From UBA6382 sp963617965 (GTDB lineage: Bacteria; Bacteroidota; Bacteroidia; Bacteroidales; Bacteroidaceae): DNA of 64,000 nt. The stretch covers positions 1 through 64,000 of the forward strand of contig CAVEQO010000008.1 in the NCBI GenBank assembly GCA_963617965.1, read 5' to 3'. Every line of letters starts with the position of its first letter. Position 1 is the stretch's first letter. The notes beneath the pieces were generated by a model, which was given only the letters and a program-made list of their open reading frames with translations, had not been told where the DNA came from and ran no database searches. Positions 7,216 to 16,052 of this stretch are shown here, piece after piece. The position numbers were made by a program, and so were the translations under genes.

Positions 7216-8150
7216 TTAGCGCGTTCCCAAATAGTCGAGGGCTGCTTGAAGGGCGGGGTCGGTGTTGTCCACGAAGAAGGACTGGTAGGTGTCGGCGGTC
7301 TCGATGTCGGGCTTGATACCGACGCCCACGAATTCCGTTCCGTCGTGGCCGTAGTCGTGTTTGGAACAGATGTTCACGCTGTAGCCGCCGAATATTGTCA
7401 GCCGCACGCCGTTGCCGGTGCTGCCACCAGTAGTTCTGCCTATGACGGGGCCACGGCGCAGGGAGCGCACCGCATTGCAGAAATCCTCGGCGGCGGAGAA
7501 CGTGCCGTTGTCAACGAGCAGCACTACAGGTTTGAGGTAATGTTCCCTCCCCATTATGGGGCGCATATATCCGCCCTCGTTTTTGCAAGGAGGCATCTGC
7601 ATTCCCCACGACCTGTAGGCCGGGCAATAGACGGGGGAGTCCCAGTTTTGCCGGGGAATGCTGTCGTCGGAGAGGTGGCGCACGATATAGTCTGCGTTGC
7701 CGGAATTGCCGCCCCCGTTGCCACGGATGTCAATGATGAGGGCTCGGGTCTTGAGGAGGTCGGGATAGATGGCATCGAACCGTGTTCTCACACCGAAATC
7801 GTTGAAGCTGGTGATTTTCAGCAGTCCTAATAGCCGAGGAAGACGGTTTTCATCCTCTTCAGTTCCGCCGCGTCACTGCAAGCCACGGTAATGCGCTGCC
7901 CCCTTGTCCAGCCGTGGGCATCGCCACGGGACCACGTGTAGCCAAAGGGATGCCCGTCGCCCGTGTATGCCACGGAGTCAGCCTTTGCCCCCGGCATGTG
8001 CAGACAAAGGTTGAACAAACTGTCAAGGCGATAGACTCCTGCGCGGGAGTCCGTTCCCCGACCGTCTGCCGAAATTTTCGTCGGCAACAAGTTTCCGGCC
8101 AGCACAGAGGCCAGAAAACAAACTAAAAATTTTTTCGTTAAAAAAGTCAT
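7216..8150 (-). pseudogene. Disrupted S41-family (C-terminal processing type) peptidase
   Basis: Two minus-strand frames form one broken gene. The upstream piece (7827-8150) starts with a signal peptide (MTFLTKKFLVCFLASVLAGN) and runs about 107 residues to a stop. The downstream piece enters at about 7839 (GLLKITSFNDFGV) in a different frame and carries the S41 core ALIIDIRGNGGGNSG, the serine region LVDNGTFSAAEDFCNAV, and GRTTGGSTGNGV. S41 proteases are usually about 400 residues or more; here the two parts are frame-shifted and the segment between signal peptide and catalytic core is too short, so both a frameshift and an internal deletion are likely. The downstream piece alone could start at ATG 7791 but would lack a signal peptide. 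Confidence 0.75.
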
Positions 8151-8221
8151 AGTTTTTTCGTAAAAGCCAAGGCCGTCTTACAAGCTTTTCAAATGTCTGG
8201 CCGCAGGAAAGACGCCCATCC

Positions 8222-8674
8222 CTACGAAGTGGAGTCCGCTTTCTTCAAAACACAATAAAGAACCCTCGCCGTCGACACCAGTTTTTCTTCGTTCACCGAG
8301 AAAATGTCAACGTTCCACACGTGGCTGGTGCGTCCACGGTGCATAAGGGTGGCGACTCCCCTGACTGTGTCGCCCTTTGCCGCCGGCGAGACATGATGGC
8401 CGCTGACCTGCTGCCCCACCGCTCTCTCGTCAGGCGAAATCTGCGCCAGTGTGCCAAGCCCCGCAAGTGTTTCGGCAAAAGCCAGCGAGGCCCCGCCGTG
8501 CAGAATTCCGAAAGGCTGGCAAGTGCGTTCGTCAACAGGCATCACCCCCTCCACGCGGGCGGTTCCCGCATAGGTGTACACAATGCCAAGGTTGGCAACC
8601 ATACTGCCCTCGCCGGACCGGTTGATTTCGGACAAATCAATATCCAGCTGTTCGTCAGTGATTTGTTTGGACAT
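8222..8674 (-). CDS. PaaI/MenI-type hotdog thioesterase
   Basis: A 150-residue single hotdog-fold acyl-CoA thioesterase. The family motif HGGASLAFAETLAGLG carries the predicted catalytic glutamate, and QQVSGHHVSPAAKGDTV is the typical following strand. Close relatives in this phylum are annotated as 1,4-dihydroxy-2-naphthoyl-CoA hydrolase (MenI) of menaquinone synthesis; no other men gene is nearby, so substrate assignment is by family only. It is divergent from miaB. Confidence 0.8.
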   Translation of the reverse strand: MSKQITDEQLDIDLSEINRSGEGSMVANLGIVYTYAGTARVEGVMPVDERTCQPFGILHGGASLAFAETLAGLGTLAQISPDERAVGQQVSGHHVSPAAKGDTVRGVATLMHRGRTSHVWNVDIFSVNEEKLVSTARVLYCVLKKADSTS

Positions 8675-8724
8675 AAAAGTGCGGTTTTACTGTGTTTTCA
8701 AGGTGCAAGTTACGACTTTTTCCG

Positions 8725-8732
8725 TAATTTTG
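8725..8732 (+). promoter_or_regulatory. Putative -7 element for miaB
   Basis: TAATTTTG matches TAnnTTTG and lies about 40 bases before the miaB ATG at 8773. A second match, TACATTTG at 8747-8754, lies nearer. Confidence 0.5.
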
Positions 8733-8772
8733 CACTAATGTTTGAGTACATTTGCCCTGTTGCGAACAACAA

Positions 8773-10092
8773 ATGAAAAAACTATACATAGAAACCTACG
8801 GATGCCAGATGAACGTGGCCGACAGCGAGACGGTCGCCTCAATAATGAAAATGGCGGGCTATGACACCTGCGACAATGAGGAAGATGCCGATGCCGTGTT
8901 CATCAACACGTGTTCCGTGCGCGACAATGCCGAACAGAAAATAATCCGTCGGCTCAGCACTCTCAATGCGCGCCGACGCAACGGACGCAAGTTCATAATA
9001 GGCGTGTTGGGGTGCATGGCGGAGCGGACGAAAGACCAGCTCATCAAGCACAACGGGGTGGACCTCGTGGCAGGTCCTGACTCCTACATGAATCTGCCGC
9101 ACCTGACGGCAACCGCCGAAGCCGGCGAGAAAGCGGAGGATACCGAACTGTCACTCACGGAGACCTATGCCGGAGTCATTCCGCAGCGCATATGGGGCAA
9201 CCGCATCTCCGGCTTCGTGAGTATCACCCGCGGCTGCAACAATTTCTGCCACTACTGCATAGTGCCCTACACCCGCGGCAGGGAACGCAGCCGCGATGTT
9301 GACAGCATACTCAGCGAGGTCAAGGATTTACAACAGAAGCATTTCCGTGAAGTGACCCTGCTGGGACAAAACGTGAACTCCTACCTCTGGGACAAGGACG
9401 GCAAGACGGTGGGGTTTCCGCAACTGCTGGCCGCCGTGGCCGAGGCTGTGCCGGAAATGCGCATAAGGTTTACAACCTCGCACCCCAAGGACATGAGCGA
9501 CGACACCCTGCGCACCATTGCCCAAACGCCCAACATCTGCCACCACATTCATCTGCCGGTGCAAAGCGGCAGCAACCGCATTCTGGGACTGATGAACCGC
9601 AAATACACGCGCGAGTGGTATCTTGACAGGGTAGCGGCCATACGTAGTATCATCCCCGACTGTGCGCTGACCACCGACATGTTCTGCGGATACTGCTCGG
9701 AAACAGAAGAAGACCACCAGATGTCGCTTGACCTGATGAGGCAATGCCACTATGACTCTGCGTTTCTCTTCAAATACAGCCAACGTCCCGGCACTTTCGC
9801 AGCACGCCACTTTAAGGACGATGTCGCCGAAGACACCAAGACACGCCGCCTCAACGAACTGATAGCACTACAGAACGAGCTGAGCAGGGAGCAAAACGCC
9901 AAAGACGTGGGCAAGACCTTCGAAATACTGATTGAGGGGCGCAGCAAACGCTCTGCCGACCAGCTCTTCGGGCGCACACCACAGAACAAGGTGGTGGTGT
10001 TTGACCGCAGCGACCACACGGCAGGCCAAACCATACGGGTAACCATCACAGGCTCTACGAGTGCCACGCTGACAGGCAAGGCGGCAAACTAA
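8773..10092 (+). CDS. miaB: tRNA-2-methylthio-N6-dimethylallyladenosine synthase
   Basis: A 439-residue radical SAM methylthiotransferase that adds the 2-methylthio group to i6A37 of tRNAs. The N-terminal UPF0004 domain has its three cysteines (YGCQMN, NTCSVR, GVLGCMAER), the radical SAM cluster motif is CNNFCHYCIVPYTRGRERSR, and a TRAM domain closes the protein. The ATG at 8773 (MKKLYIETYGCQMN) matches the family start; seven upstream codons in frame are not needed. It begins the long plus-strand block and may be co-transcribed with ftsX 64 bases downstream. Confidence 0.97.
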   Translation: MKKLYIETYGCQMNVADSETVASIMKMAGYDTCDNEEDADAVFINTCSVRDNAEQKIIRRLSTLNARRRNGRKFIIGVLGCMAERTKDQLIKHNGVDLVAGPDSYMNLPHLTATAEAGEKAEDTELSLTETYAGVIPQRIWGNRISGFVSITRGCNNFCHYCIVPYTRGRERSRDVDSILSEVKDLQQKHFREVTLLGQNVNSYLWDKDGKTVGFPQLLAAVAEAVPEMRIRFTTSHPKDMSDDTLRTIAQTPNICHHIHLPVQSGSNRILGLMNRKYTREWYLDRVAAIRSIIPDCALTTDMFCGYCSETEEDHQMSLDLMRQCHYDSAFLFKYSQRPGTFAARHFKDDVAEDTKTRRLNELIALQNELSREQNAKDVGKTFEILIEGRSKRSADQLFGRTPQNKVVVFDRSDHTAGQTIRVTITGSTSATLTGKAAN

Positions 10093-10156
10093 AAACCCTA
10101 CAAGAACCGCTGCCGCAAAGTCCTGCCATAACGGCAGCCAGAAAAACCACACAACA

Positions 10157-11029
10157 ATGGCTAAGCAAAAGAAAACAGAACGCACAAGCATGAACACCAT
10201 CACCGCCTGCATCAGCACCACGCTGATGCTGATTCTGCTGGGACTGGTGGTGTTTTTCGTAAGTTTTGCGCACGAATTTTCGAACAGCCTCAGGGAAAAC
10301 TTTACCGTTACACTGATGCTTGACGAAGATGTCACACAAAGCCAAACGTACAGCATACAGAAACGTCTCAAGAACCTGCCATGTACGCGTTCGCTCAACT
10401 ACGTGTCAAAAGAAAAAGCCCTCAGGGAACAATCGCAGGCTCTGGGTACCGACCCGTCGGAATTCCTCGGTTACAATCCCATGCCCGCATCCTTTGAACT
10501 GAGACTGAAAGCCGAATACGCCAACAGCGACTCGCTGAAAAAAATTCTTCCGCCACTGCGCAGCGACTCGCTGATAGTGGATGTCACCGCCCCACAGAAC
10601 CTCATGGACAGCCTTAACCGGAACATACGCCACATAAGCACCGTGCTGCTTGTGGTGGCAATGCTGCTCACCGTGGTGTCGTTTGTGCTTATCAACAATA
10701 CCATACGACTGAGCGTCTATGCACGGCGCCACACCATACGCACAATGAGGCTCGTAGGGGCAAGCTATGCTTTCATACGCCGTCCATTCGTCAGCAAAGC
10801 ACTGCTGATAGGGCTGGTGTCGGCATTGGCCGCCATGGCTGTGATTGCCGCGGGAGCATGCTATCTGGTCAGGTACGAACCCGGTCTACGGGATTTGGTC
10901 ACCACACAAGTAGCGGCCAGCACCGCCGGGACAATAATCGTATGCGGACTGTTGCTGACATGGTTTTCGGCATACGTGTCGGTAACACGGTATCTGAAAA
11001 TGACACGCCACCGTATTTTCCGCTCATAA
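10157..11029 (+). CDS. ftsX: Cell division protein FtsX
   Basis: A 290-residue permease-like subunit of the FtsEX complex, which links division to control of peptidoglycan hydrolases. It has one N-terminal helix (residues about 14-37), an extracytoplasmic domain (about 40-165), and three C-terminal helices of the FtsX domain (VLINNTIRLSVYARRHTIRTMRLVGAS is typical, here spread over residues 180-205). The ATPase partner ftsE is not in the window. The genes that follow (DUF3098, uppP, truB, queA) are its usual neighbours in Bacteroidales. Confidence 0.93.
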   Translation: MAKQKKTERTSMNTITACISTTLMLILLGLVVFFVSFAHEFSNSLRENFTVTLMLDEDVTQSQTYSIQKRLKNLPCTRSLNYVSKEKALREQSQALGTDPSEFLGYNPMPASFELRLKAEYANSDSLKKILPPLRSDSLIVDVTAPQNLMDSLNRNIRHISTVLLVVAMLLTVVSFVLINNTIRLSVYARRHTIRTMRLVGASYAFIRRPFVSKALLIGLVSALAAMAVIAAGACYLVRYEPGLRDLVTTQVAASTAGTIIVCGLLLTWFSAYVSVTRYLKMTRHRIFRS

Positions 11030-11061
11030 CACCATAAACACACCACATTACCCAACAGAAT

Positions 11062-11373
11062 ATGGCACAGACAAACAACACAAAAAAGAACCAGACGACA
11101 AAGCGAACTGACAACACGGAAGCCCGGAACGACAAAGGTACGGCTCTGTTGGCTTTCAACAAGACCAACTACATCCTGCTTGCCATAGGCATGGCAATAA
11201 TAATTTTGGGCTTCATCCTGATGTCAGGCAATTCCTCAACGCCACAGGCCTACGACCCCGAAATCTTCAACACGATGCACATTAAGGTGGCACCTATGGT
11301 CTGCCTGTTCGGATTCCTGTTTATCATAGTCGCCATCCTTTACCACAAAAAAGACAACGCACAAAAGCACTGA
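11062..11373 (+). CDS. DUF3098 small membrane protein
   Basis: A 103-residue protein with a charged, polar N terminus (about 35 residues) and two hydrophobic helices (YILLAIGMAIIILGFILMSG and MVCLFGFLFIIVAILY). It matches the DUF3098 family, found beside ftsX and uppP in Bacteroidota. No function is known; its position suggests a link to division or envelope synthesis. Confidence 0.85.
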   Translation: MAQTNNTKKNQTTKRTDNTEARNDKGTALLAFNKTNYILLAIGMAIIILGFILMSGNSSTPQAYDPEIFNTMHIKVAPMVCLFGFLFIIVAILYHKKDNAQKH

Positions 11374-11408
11374 CACTCAGCTGCCTGTCGTAAAAACCCT
11401 CTTAGCAA

Positions 11409-12221
11409 ATGGATTCTTTACACGCACTCATTCTTGGACTTATACAGGGACTTACGGAATATCTCCCCGTGAGCAGCAGCGGACACCTGCAGATAGGCAG
11501 AGCCCTGCTTGGCGGTTCGTCAGCCGACGGCGGACTGACTTTCGATGTCATGGTACACATAGCCACCGTGCTTTCCACAATAGTGGTCTTGTGGAAAGAG
11601 ATTGCATGGATTTTCACCGGCCTGTTCAAAGCCAGACTTAACGACGAGACACGCTATGTCATCAACATTCTCATTTCAATGATACCTGTGGGCATCGTAG
11701 GGCTGTTCTTCAAAGACAGGGTAGAGGCTCTATATGAGAACCACGGTCTTGTGGTGACGGGATTTTGTCTGCTGGTCACAGCCATACTGTTGACCCTCAC
11801 ACACTTCTACAGACCAAAGGAGAAAGAGAGCATCACCCCTCAGGATGCCTTTACGATAGGTCTGGCGCAAGCTGCGGCCGCAGTGCTACCGGGGTTGTCC
11901 CGCAGCGGCTCAACAATAGCCACCGGCCTGTTGCTGGGCAACAGCCGCAAGAACCTTGCACAATTCTCCTTTCTCATGGTCATACCGCCAATACTCGGCG
12001 AGGCCGTTCTGGACAGCAAGGAGCTTCTGGGTGCCAGCACAGGAAGCGAGGCCGAAATTCCGGCGATATCGCTGATTGTAGGCTTTCTGGCCGCATTCAT
12101 ATCCGGATGCTTTGCCTGCAAATGCATGATTGCACTGGTCAAGAAATGCAAACTCATATATTTTGCTGTCTATTGTGCCGTTGTGGGAGCGGCCGTACTT
12201 GGTTTCCATTTCTTCTCATAA
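11409..12221 (+). CDS. uppP: Undecaprenyl-diphosphatase
   Basis: A 270-residue inner-membrane enzyme (UppP/BacA family) that dephosphorylates undecaprenyl diphosphate so the lipid carrier can be reused in wall and surface glycan synthesis. The two active-site regions are visible: QGLTEYLPVSSSGHLQI near the N terminus and LPGLSRSGSTIATGLLLG in the middle. About eight membrane helices are expected. truB starts 9 bases after its stop. Confidence 0.96.
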   Translation: MDSLHALILGLIQGLTEYLPVSSSGHLQIGRALLGGSSADGGLTFDVMVHIATVLSTIVVLWKEIAWIFTGLFKARLNDETRYVINILISMIPVGIVGLFFKDRVEALYENHGLVVTGFCLLVTAILLTLTHFYRPKEKESITPQDAFTIGLAQAAAAVLPGLSRSGSTIATGLLLGNSRKNLAQFSFLMVIPPILGEAVLDSKELLGASTGSEAEIPAISLIVGFLAAFISGCFACKCMIALVKKCKLIYFAVYCAVVGAAVLGFHFFS

Positions 12222-12230
12222 GCAACGGCA

Positions 12231-12929
12231 ATGAACTTCTACGCCGGAGAAATCCTTGCTTTTGACAAACCCAAAGAGTGGACTTCGTTCGGGCTGGTTG
12301 CCCGGGTAAGATGGATTCTGACACAGAAACTCGGCACCAAGATAAAGATAGGCCACGCTGGCACTCTTGACCCCCTTGCGACAGGAGTGCTGTTGCTCTG
12401 CACCGGCAAGGCGACCAAAAGGATAGAAGAGCTGCAAAGCCACACCAAGGAATACGTCGCAACGCTCAAGCTGGGAGCCACGACACCCAGCTTTGACATG
12501 GAACACCCGGAAGATGCCACCTACCCTATCGGGCACATAACGAGACAAGGGATTGACTCTGTGCTGAAAAGCTTTACCGGCACAATAGAACAGATCCCAC
12601 CTGCGTTTTCCGCCTGCAAGATAAGCGGCGTGCGGGCATTCAGTCTGGCACGTAACGGGCAGGAGGTCAAACTGAAGCCCAAAACGCTGACCATTGACGA
12701 GATCGAAGTGGTACATTACGAGAAACCCGTACTGACCATACGGGTGGTATGCAGCAAAGGGACTTACATCCGCGCCTTGGCACGCGACATCGGAAAGGCT
12801 CTTGACAGCGGCGCTTATCTTACTGACCTGCGGCGCACACGCATCGGAGATTACCACGTGAGCCAGTGCTTGACCCTTGACCGTTTCCCACAATGGCTTG
12901 ACTCCGTTGAAATAGCCCCTTTGGCATAA
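12231..12929 (+). CDS. truB: tRNA pseudouridine-55 synthase
   Basis: A 232-residue TruB, which makes pseudouridine 55 in the T-loop of tRNAs. It carries the catalytic aspartate motif GHAGTLDPLATGVLLL at about residues 41-56 and the family motif KGTYIRALARDIG. The C-terminal PUA part is short, as is usual in this phylum. It is closely spaced after uppP. Confidence 0.95.
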   Translation: MNFYAGEILAFDKPKEWTSFGLVARVRWILTQKLGTKIKIGHAGTLDPLATGVLLLCTGKATKRIEELQSHTKEYVATLKLGATTPSFDMEHPEDATYPIGHITRQGIDSVLKSFTGTIEQIPPAFSACKISGVRAFSLARNGQEVKLKPKTLTIDEIEVVHYEKPVLTIRVVCSKGTYIRALARDIGKALDSGAYLTDLRRTRIGDYHVSQCLTLDRFPQWLDSVEIAPLA

Positions 12930-12979
12930 TTCACGCAGCCGCCGGATTCCAAGAAAAACAAAACACCATAATAACACAC

Positions 12980-14032
12980 ATGAAACTTTCCAATTTTAAG
13001 TTCAAACTTCCTGAAGAACTCATCGCACAAGAGGCAGATCCTTTCCGCGACGGTTGCCGTATGCTCGTGCTGCACCGCAAAACAGGAAAGACAGAACACA
13101 AGATGTTCAACGACCTCCTTTCGTATTTCAACGAAAACGACGTGTTTGTTTTCAACGACACCAAAGTGATGCCCGCACGGCTATGCGGCAACAAGGAACG
13201 CACCGGAGCGCGCATTGAGGTCTTCCTGCGCAGGGAGCTGAACCAAGAAGACAGGCTGTGGGATGTAACCGTAGACCCCGCACGCAAAATACGCATAGGC
13301 AACAAGCTATATTTCGGCGAAGACGACTCTCTTGTGGCAGAAGTAATAGACAACACCACGAGCCGCGGACGTACACTGCGGTTTCTCTACGACGGCACAC
13401 ACGAAGAATTCAAGAAAGACCTTTATGCGCTGGGGGCAGCACCACTGCCATCGTATATCAAGCGAGATCCGACCGAGCAAGACCTTGAGGACTTCCAGTG
13501 CGTGTTTGCAAAGAACGAGGGGGCCACGACCGCACCGGCAACAGGTATGCATTTTTCGCGCATCACGCTCAAGAAGATGGAAGTTCTCGGCATCTGTCCA
13601 GCATTTTTGACTCTCCACTGCGGACAAAGCAATTTCAGCAAGACCGATGTGGAAGACCTCACCAAACACAAGATGGACTCCGAGGAAATGCACATCAACG
13701 AAGAGTGTTGCGAACTTGTCAACAAGGCTAAAGACAACAACAGACAAGTGCTTGCCGTTGGCACGACAACACAGCGCGCCATGGAAAGCGCATGCGACAC
13801 ACAGCACCATATCAAGCCCTTTGACGGGTGGTCCAACAAGTTCATCTTTCCACCATACAATTTCAACATAGCCACGTCGATGCTTGCCAACCTCTACACG
13901 CCCGAAAGCACTCTGCTCATGCTTACGGCTGCGTTCGGGGGATATACGCAGACGATGGACGCATATGCAGTTGCCGTGAAGAAAAAATACAAATTCGGGA
14001 TTTTCGGCGATGTCATGCTGATTATAGACTAG
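12980..14032 (+). CDS. queA: S-adenosylmethionine:tRNA ribosyltransferase-isomerase
   Basis: A 350-residue QueA, which transfers the ribose part of SAM onto preQ1 in tRNA to form epoxyqueuosine. Family hallmarks are FKLPEELIAQEA at the start, DVFVFNDTKVMPARL, and a C-terminal ANLYTPESTLLMLTAAFGG-like segment. Its usual PATGMHF motif is also present. It sits between truB and folK with short gaps. No preQ1 riboswitch was recognised upstream. Confidence 0.96.
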   Translation: MKLSNFKFKLPEELIAQEADPFRDGCRMLVLHRKTGKTEHKMFNDLLSYFNENDVFVFNDTKVMPARLCGNKERTGARIEVFLRRELNQEDRLWDVTVDPARKIRIGNKLYFGEDDSLVAEVIDNTTSRGRTLRFLYDGTHEEFKKDLYALGAAPLPSYIKRDPTEQDLEDFQCVFAKNEGATTAPATGMHFSRITLKKMEVLGICPAFLTLHCGQSNFSKTDVEDLTKHKMDSEEMHINEECCELVNKAKDNNRQVLAVGTTTQRAMESACDTQHHIKPFDGWSNKFIFPPYNFNIATSMLANLYTPESTLLMLTAAFGGYTQTMDAYAVAVKKKYKFGIFGDVMLIID

Positions 14033-14054
14033 GACACACCTGCCGAGAGACAAT

Positions 14055-14561
14055 ATGCCACACTCCGTGTACATAGGATTGGGCACCAACCTGTGCAGCG
14101 ATTCCGGCACTGACAGACAACGACAACTGTGCAACAATCTGGACTGTGCCGTTCGCGCACTCAAAGAACAGGTCGGCACACTCGCGAGGCTCTCATCTTT
14201 CATCAGATCTCTACCATGGGGGTTCCGCTCGGAAAACACGTTCCTCAATGCCGTGGCCCTGTTCAACACGGAACAGACACCATGGCAGCTGCTCGCCGCC
14301 ACCCAGAACATTGAGAGAGGAATGGGGCGATCGAGCAAGAGCCACAACCGCCAATACCAAGACCGGATTATAGATGTAGACATCCTGCTATACGACGATG
14401 TAGTGCTTTCCTGCCATGACCTGATTATTCCGCATCCACAAATGGAGAAAAGGCTTTTCGTGCTACAGCCTTTGGCAGAAATAGCCCCATCGCTCCAGCA
14501 TCCTGTCCTGCACAAGACTATCGCCCAGCTGCTGCAAGAACTACAAGCCAGACATTCCTGA
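14055..14561 (+). CDS. folK: 2-amino-4-hydroxy-6-hydroxymethyldihydropteridine pyrophosphokinase
   Basis: A 168-residue HPPK, the enzyme that activates 6-hydroxymethyldihydropterin with ATP in folate synthesis. The family pattern is clear: IGLGTNL at the start, F-L-N-A-V central motif, RIIDVDILLYDD with the metal-binding aspartates, and IIPHPQMEKRLFVLQPL. It follows queA by 22 bases. Confidence 0.95.
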   Translation: MPHSVYIGLGTNLCSDSGTDRQRQLCNNLDCAVRALKEQVGTLARLSSFIRSLPWGFRSENTFLNAVALFNTEQTPWQLLAATQNIERGMGRSSKSHNRQYQDRIIDVDILLYDDVVLSCHDLIIPHPQMEKRLFVLQPLAEIAPSLQHPVLHKTIAQLLQELQARHS

Positions 14562-14594
14562 ACTTCCGTTTTCCGCCAAAACACAACCAACAAA

Positions 14595-15830
14595 ATGGTA
14601 CTAAACTATATCTGGATTTCGTTTTTCTGCGCAGCATTCCTTATCGGGACTGTCAAGCTGTGCTTTTTCGGCGACACCGAAGTGTTCCCCAACATCATGG
14701 GGTCGACATTTGACACGGCCAAGACAGCTTTTGAAATCAGCATAGGGCTGACGGGAGTCCTCTCTTTGTGGCTAGGCATCATGAAAATAGGCGAACGGGG
14801 CGGAATTGTCAACGCCCTGGCACGAATCCTCAGTCCCTTGATGACCAAACTGTTTCCGGACATTCCAAAAAATCATCCGGTGTTCGGCAATATGTTCATG
14901 AATATCTCCGCCAATATGCTCGGACTGGACAACGCCGCAACACCCCTCGGACTTAAGACCATGGAAGGGTTGCAGTCCCTCAACACGAAAAAAGACACAG
15001 CCACCAACCCGATGATAATGTTTCTGGTGCTGAACACCAGCGGACTGACTATTGTTCCGATATCCATCTTGGTCTACAGAGCGCAGTTGGGAGCATCGCA
15101 ACCCACAGACGTGTTCCTGCCCATATTGCTCGCCACATTTGCCTCTACCGTTGGCGGCATTATCGTGACATCCATATATCAGAAAATCAACCTGTTCAAT
15201 CGGACTATAGTTCTGGCTCTCGGAGGAGCGTGTCTGGCCATAGCCGCAATTGTGTGGGGATTCTCTCATCTCAGCCAGACAACAATGGGATCTGTCACCA
15301 ACAATTTTGCCAACATACTTCTGATGCTGATAGTGATGACTTTTCTGGTTTCTGGCATAAGGAAACGCCTGAATGTCTACGATGCCTTCATCGAGGGGGC
15401 AAAAGAGGGCTTCCAGACCGCCGTAAGGATTATACCGTATCTTGTGGCTATGCTGGTAGGCATTGGCGTATTCAGAGCCTCCGGCGGAATGGACTGGCTC
15501 GTTGCAGGACTTCAGTGGCTGTTTGAACGGGCGGGCTTTGCCACCGACTGGATAGGGGCACTGCCCACAGCGATAATGAAGCCCCTCTCGGGCAGCGGAG
15601 CCCGTGGCATGATGATAGATGCCATGACAACGTGGGGAGCGGATTCCTTTGTGGGACGGCTAAGTTGCATATTCCAAGGGTGTACCGACACAACGTTCTA
15701 TATCATCGCCGTTTACTTTGGCGCAGTGGGCGTAAGCAAAACACGCCATGCCGTGGTATGCGGACTGATGGCAGATTTCATCGGAGTAATTGCCGCCATT
15801 TTTGTCTGCTATCTGTTCTTCAGACCTTAG
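14595..15830 (+). CDS. SpmA/SpmB fusion, nucleoside-recognition (Gate) membrane protein
   Basis: A 411-residue membrane protein with two Gate domains. The N-terminal half (residues about 1-200) resembles spore maturation protein SpmA, with NMFMNISANMLGLDNAATPL and the NTSGLTIVP region; the C-terminal half resembles SpmB, with PLSGSGARGMMIDAM and CIFQGCTDTTFYIIAVYFG. The two are separate genes in spore formers, while non-spore-forming Bacteroidota have the fused form. The transport role is unknown. It appears to end the ftsX-folK group. Confidence 0.85.
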   Translation: MVLNYIWISFFCAAFLIGTVKLCFFGDTEVFPNIMGSTFDTAKTAFEISIGLTGVLSLWLGIMKIGERGGIVNALARILSPLMTKLFPDIPKNHPVFGNMFMNISANMLGLDNAATPLGLKTMEGLQSLNTKKDTATNPMIMFLVLNTSGLTIVPISILVYRAQLGASQPTDVFLPILLATFASTVGGIIVTSIYQKINLFNRTIVLALGGACLAIAAIVWGFSHLSQTTMGSVTNNFANILLMLIVMTFLVSGIRKRLNVYDAFIEGAKEGFQTAVRIIPYLVAMLVGIGVFRASGGMDWLVAGLQWLFERAGFATDWIGALPTAIMKPLSGSGARGMMIDAMTTWGADSFVGRLSCIFQGCTDTTFYIIAVYFGAVGVSKTRHAVVCGLMADFIGVIAAIFVCYLFFRP

Positions 15831-15996
15831 GGGGTCCGCGCGACAGGAACGAGCAAGAACAACTCGCACAATCCGGGCAACAGAGAAACCGATTGTTTTT
15901 GCAACCTTGACACTCAAATATTTTACAAAATAAAACCGGAGCGGCAAAACAGGAAACCGCAACCATGCGCAAAGCAGCACTTCAACAGTGCCAGCC

Positions 15997-16027
15997 TTGG
16001 GAACATCAAGAGTTTTCCGTATTTTTG
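15997..16027 (+). promoter_or_regulatory. Promoter of the ychF-lgt-mnmG group
   Basis: TTGG at 15997-16000, then 19 bases, then TATTTTTG at 16020-16027, a good match to TTTG-N19-TAnnTTTG. It lies 26 bases before the ychF ATG, in a 222-base gap with no gene. Confidence 0.65.
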
Positions 16028-16052
16028 CGCTAAAACAGAAAATCACAAGAAA

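Noticed and set aside
12930..12979. preQ1-type riboswitch before queA
   Set aside because: The 50-base gap is too short and shows no matching pseudoknot pattern.
13307..14593. A 428-codon minus-strand open frame
   Set aside because: It lies wholly antisense to queA and folK, both clearly conserved enzymes; its translation shows no family features and low-complexity Cys/Val runs.
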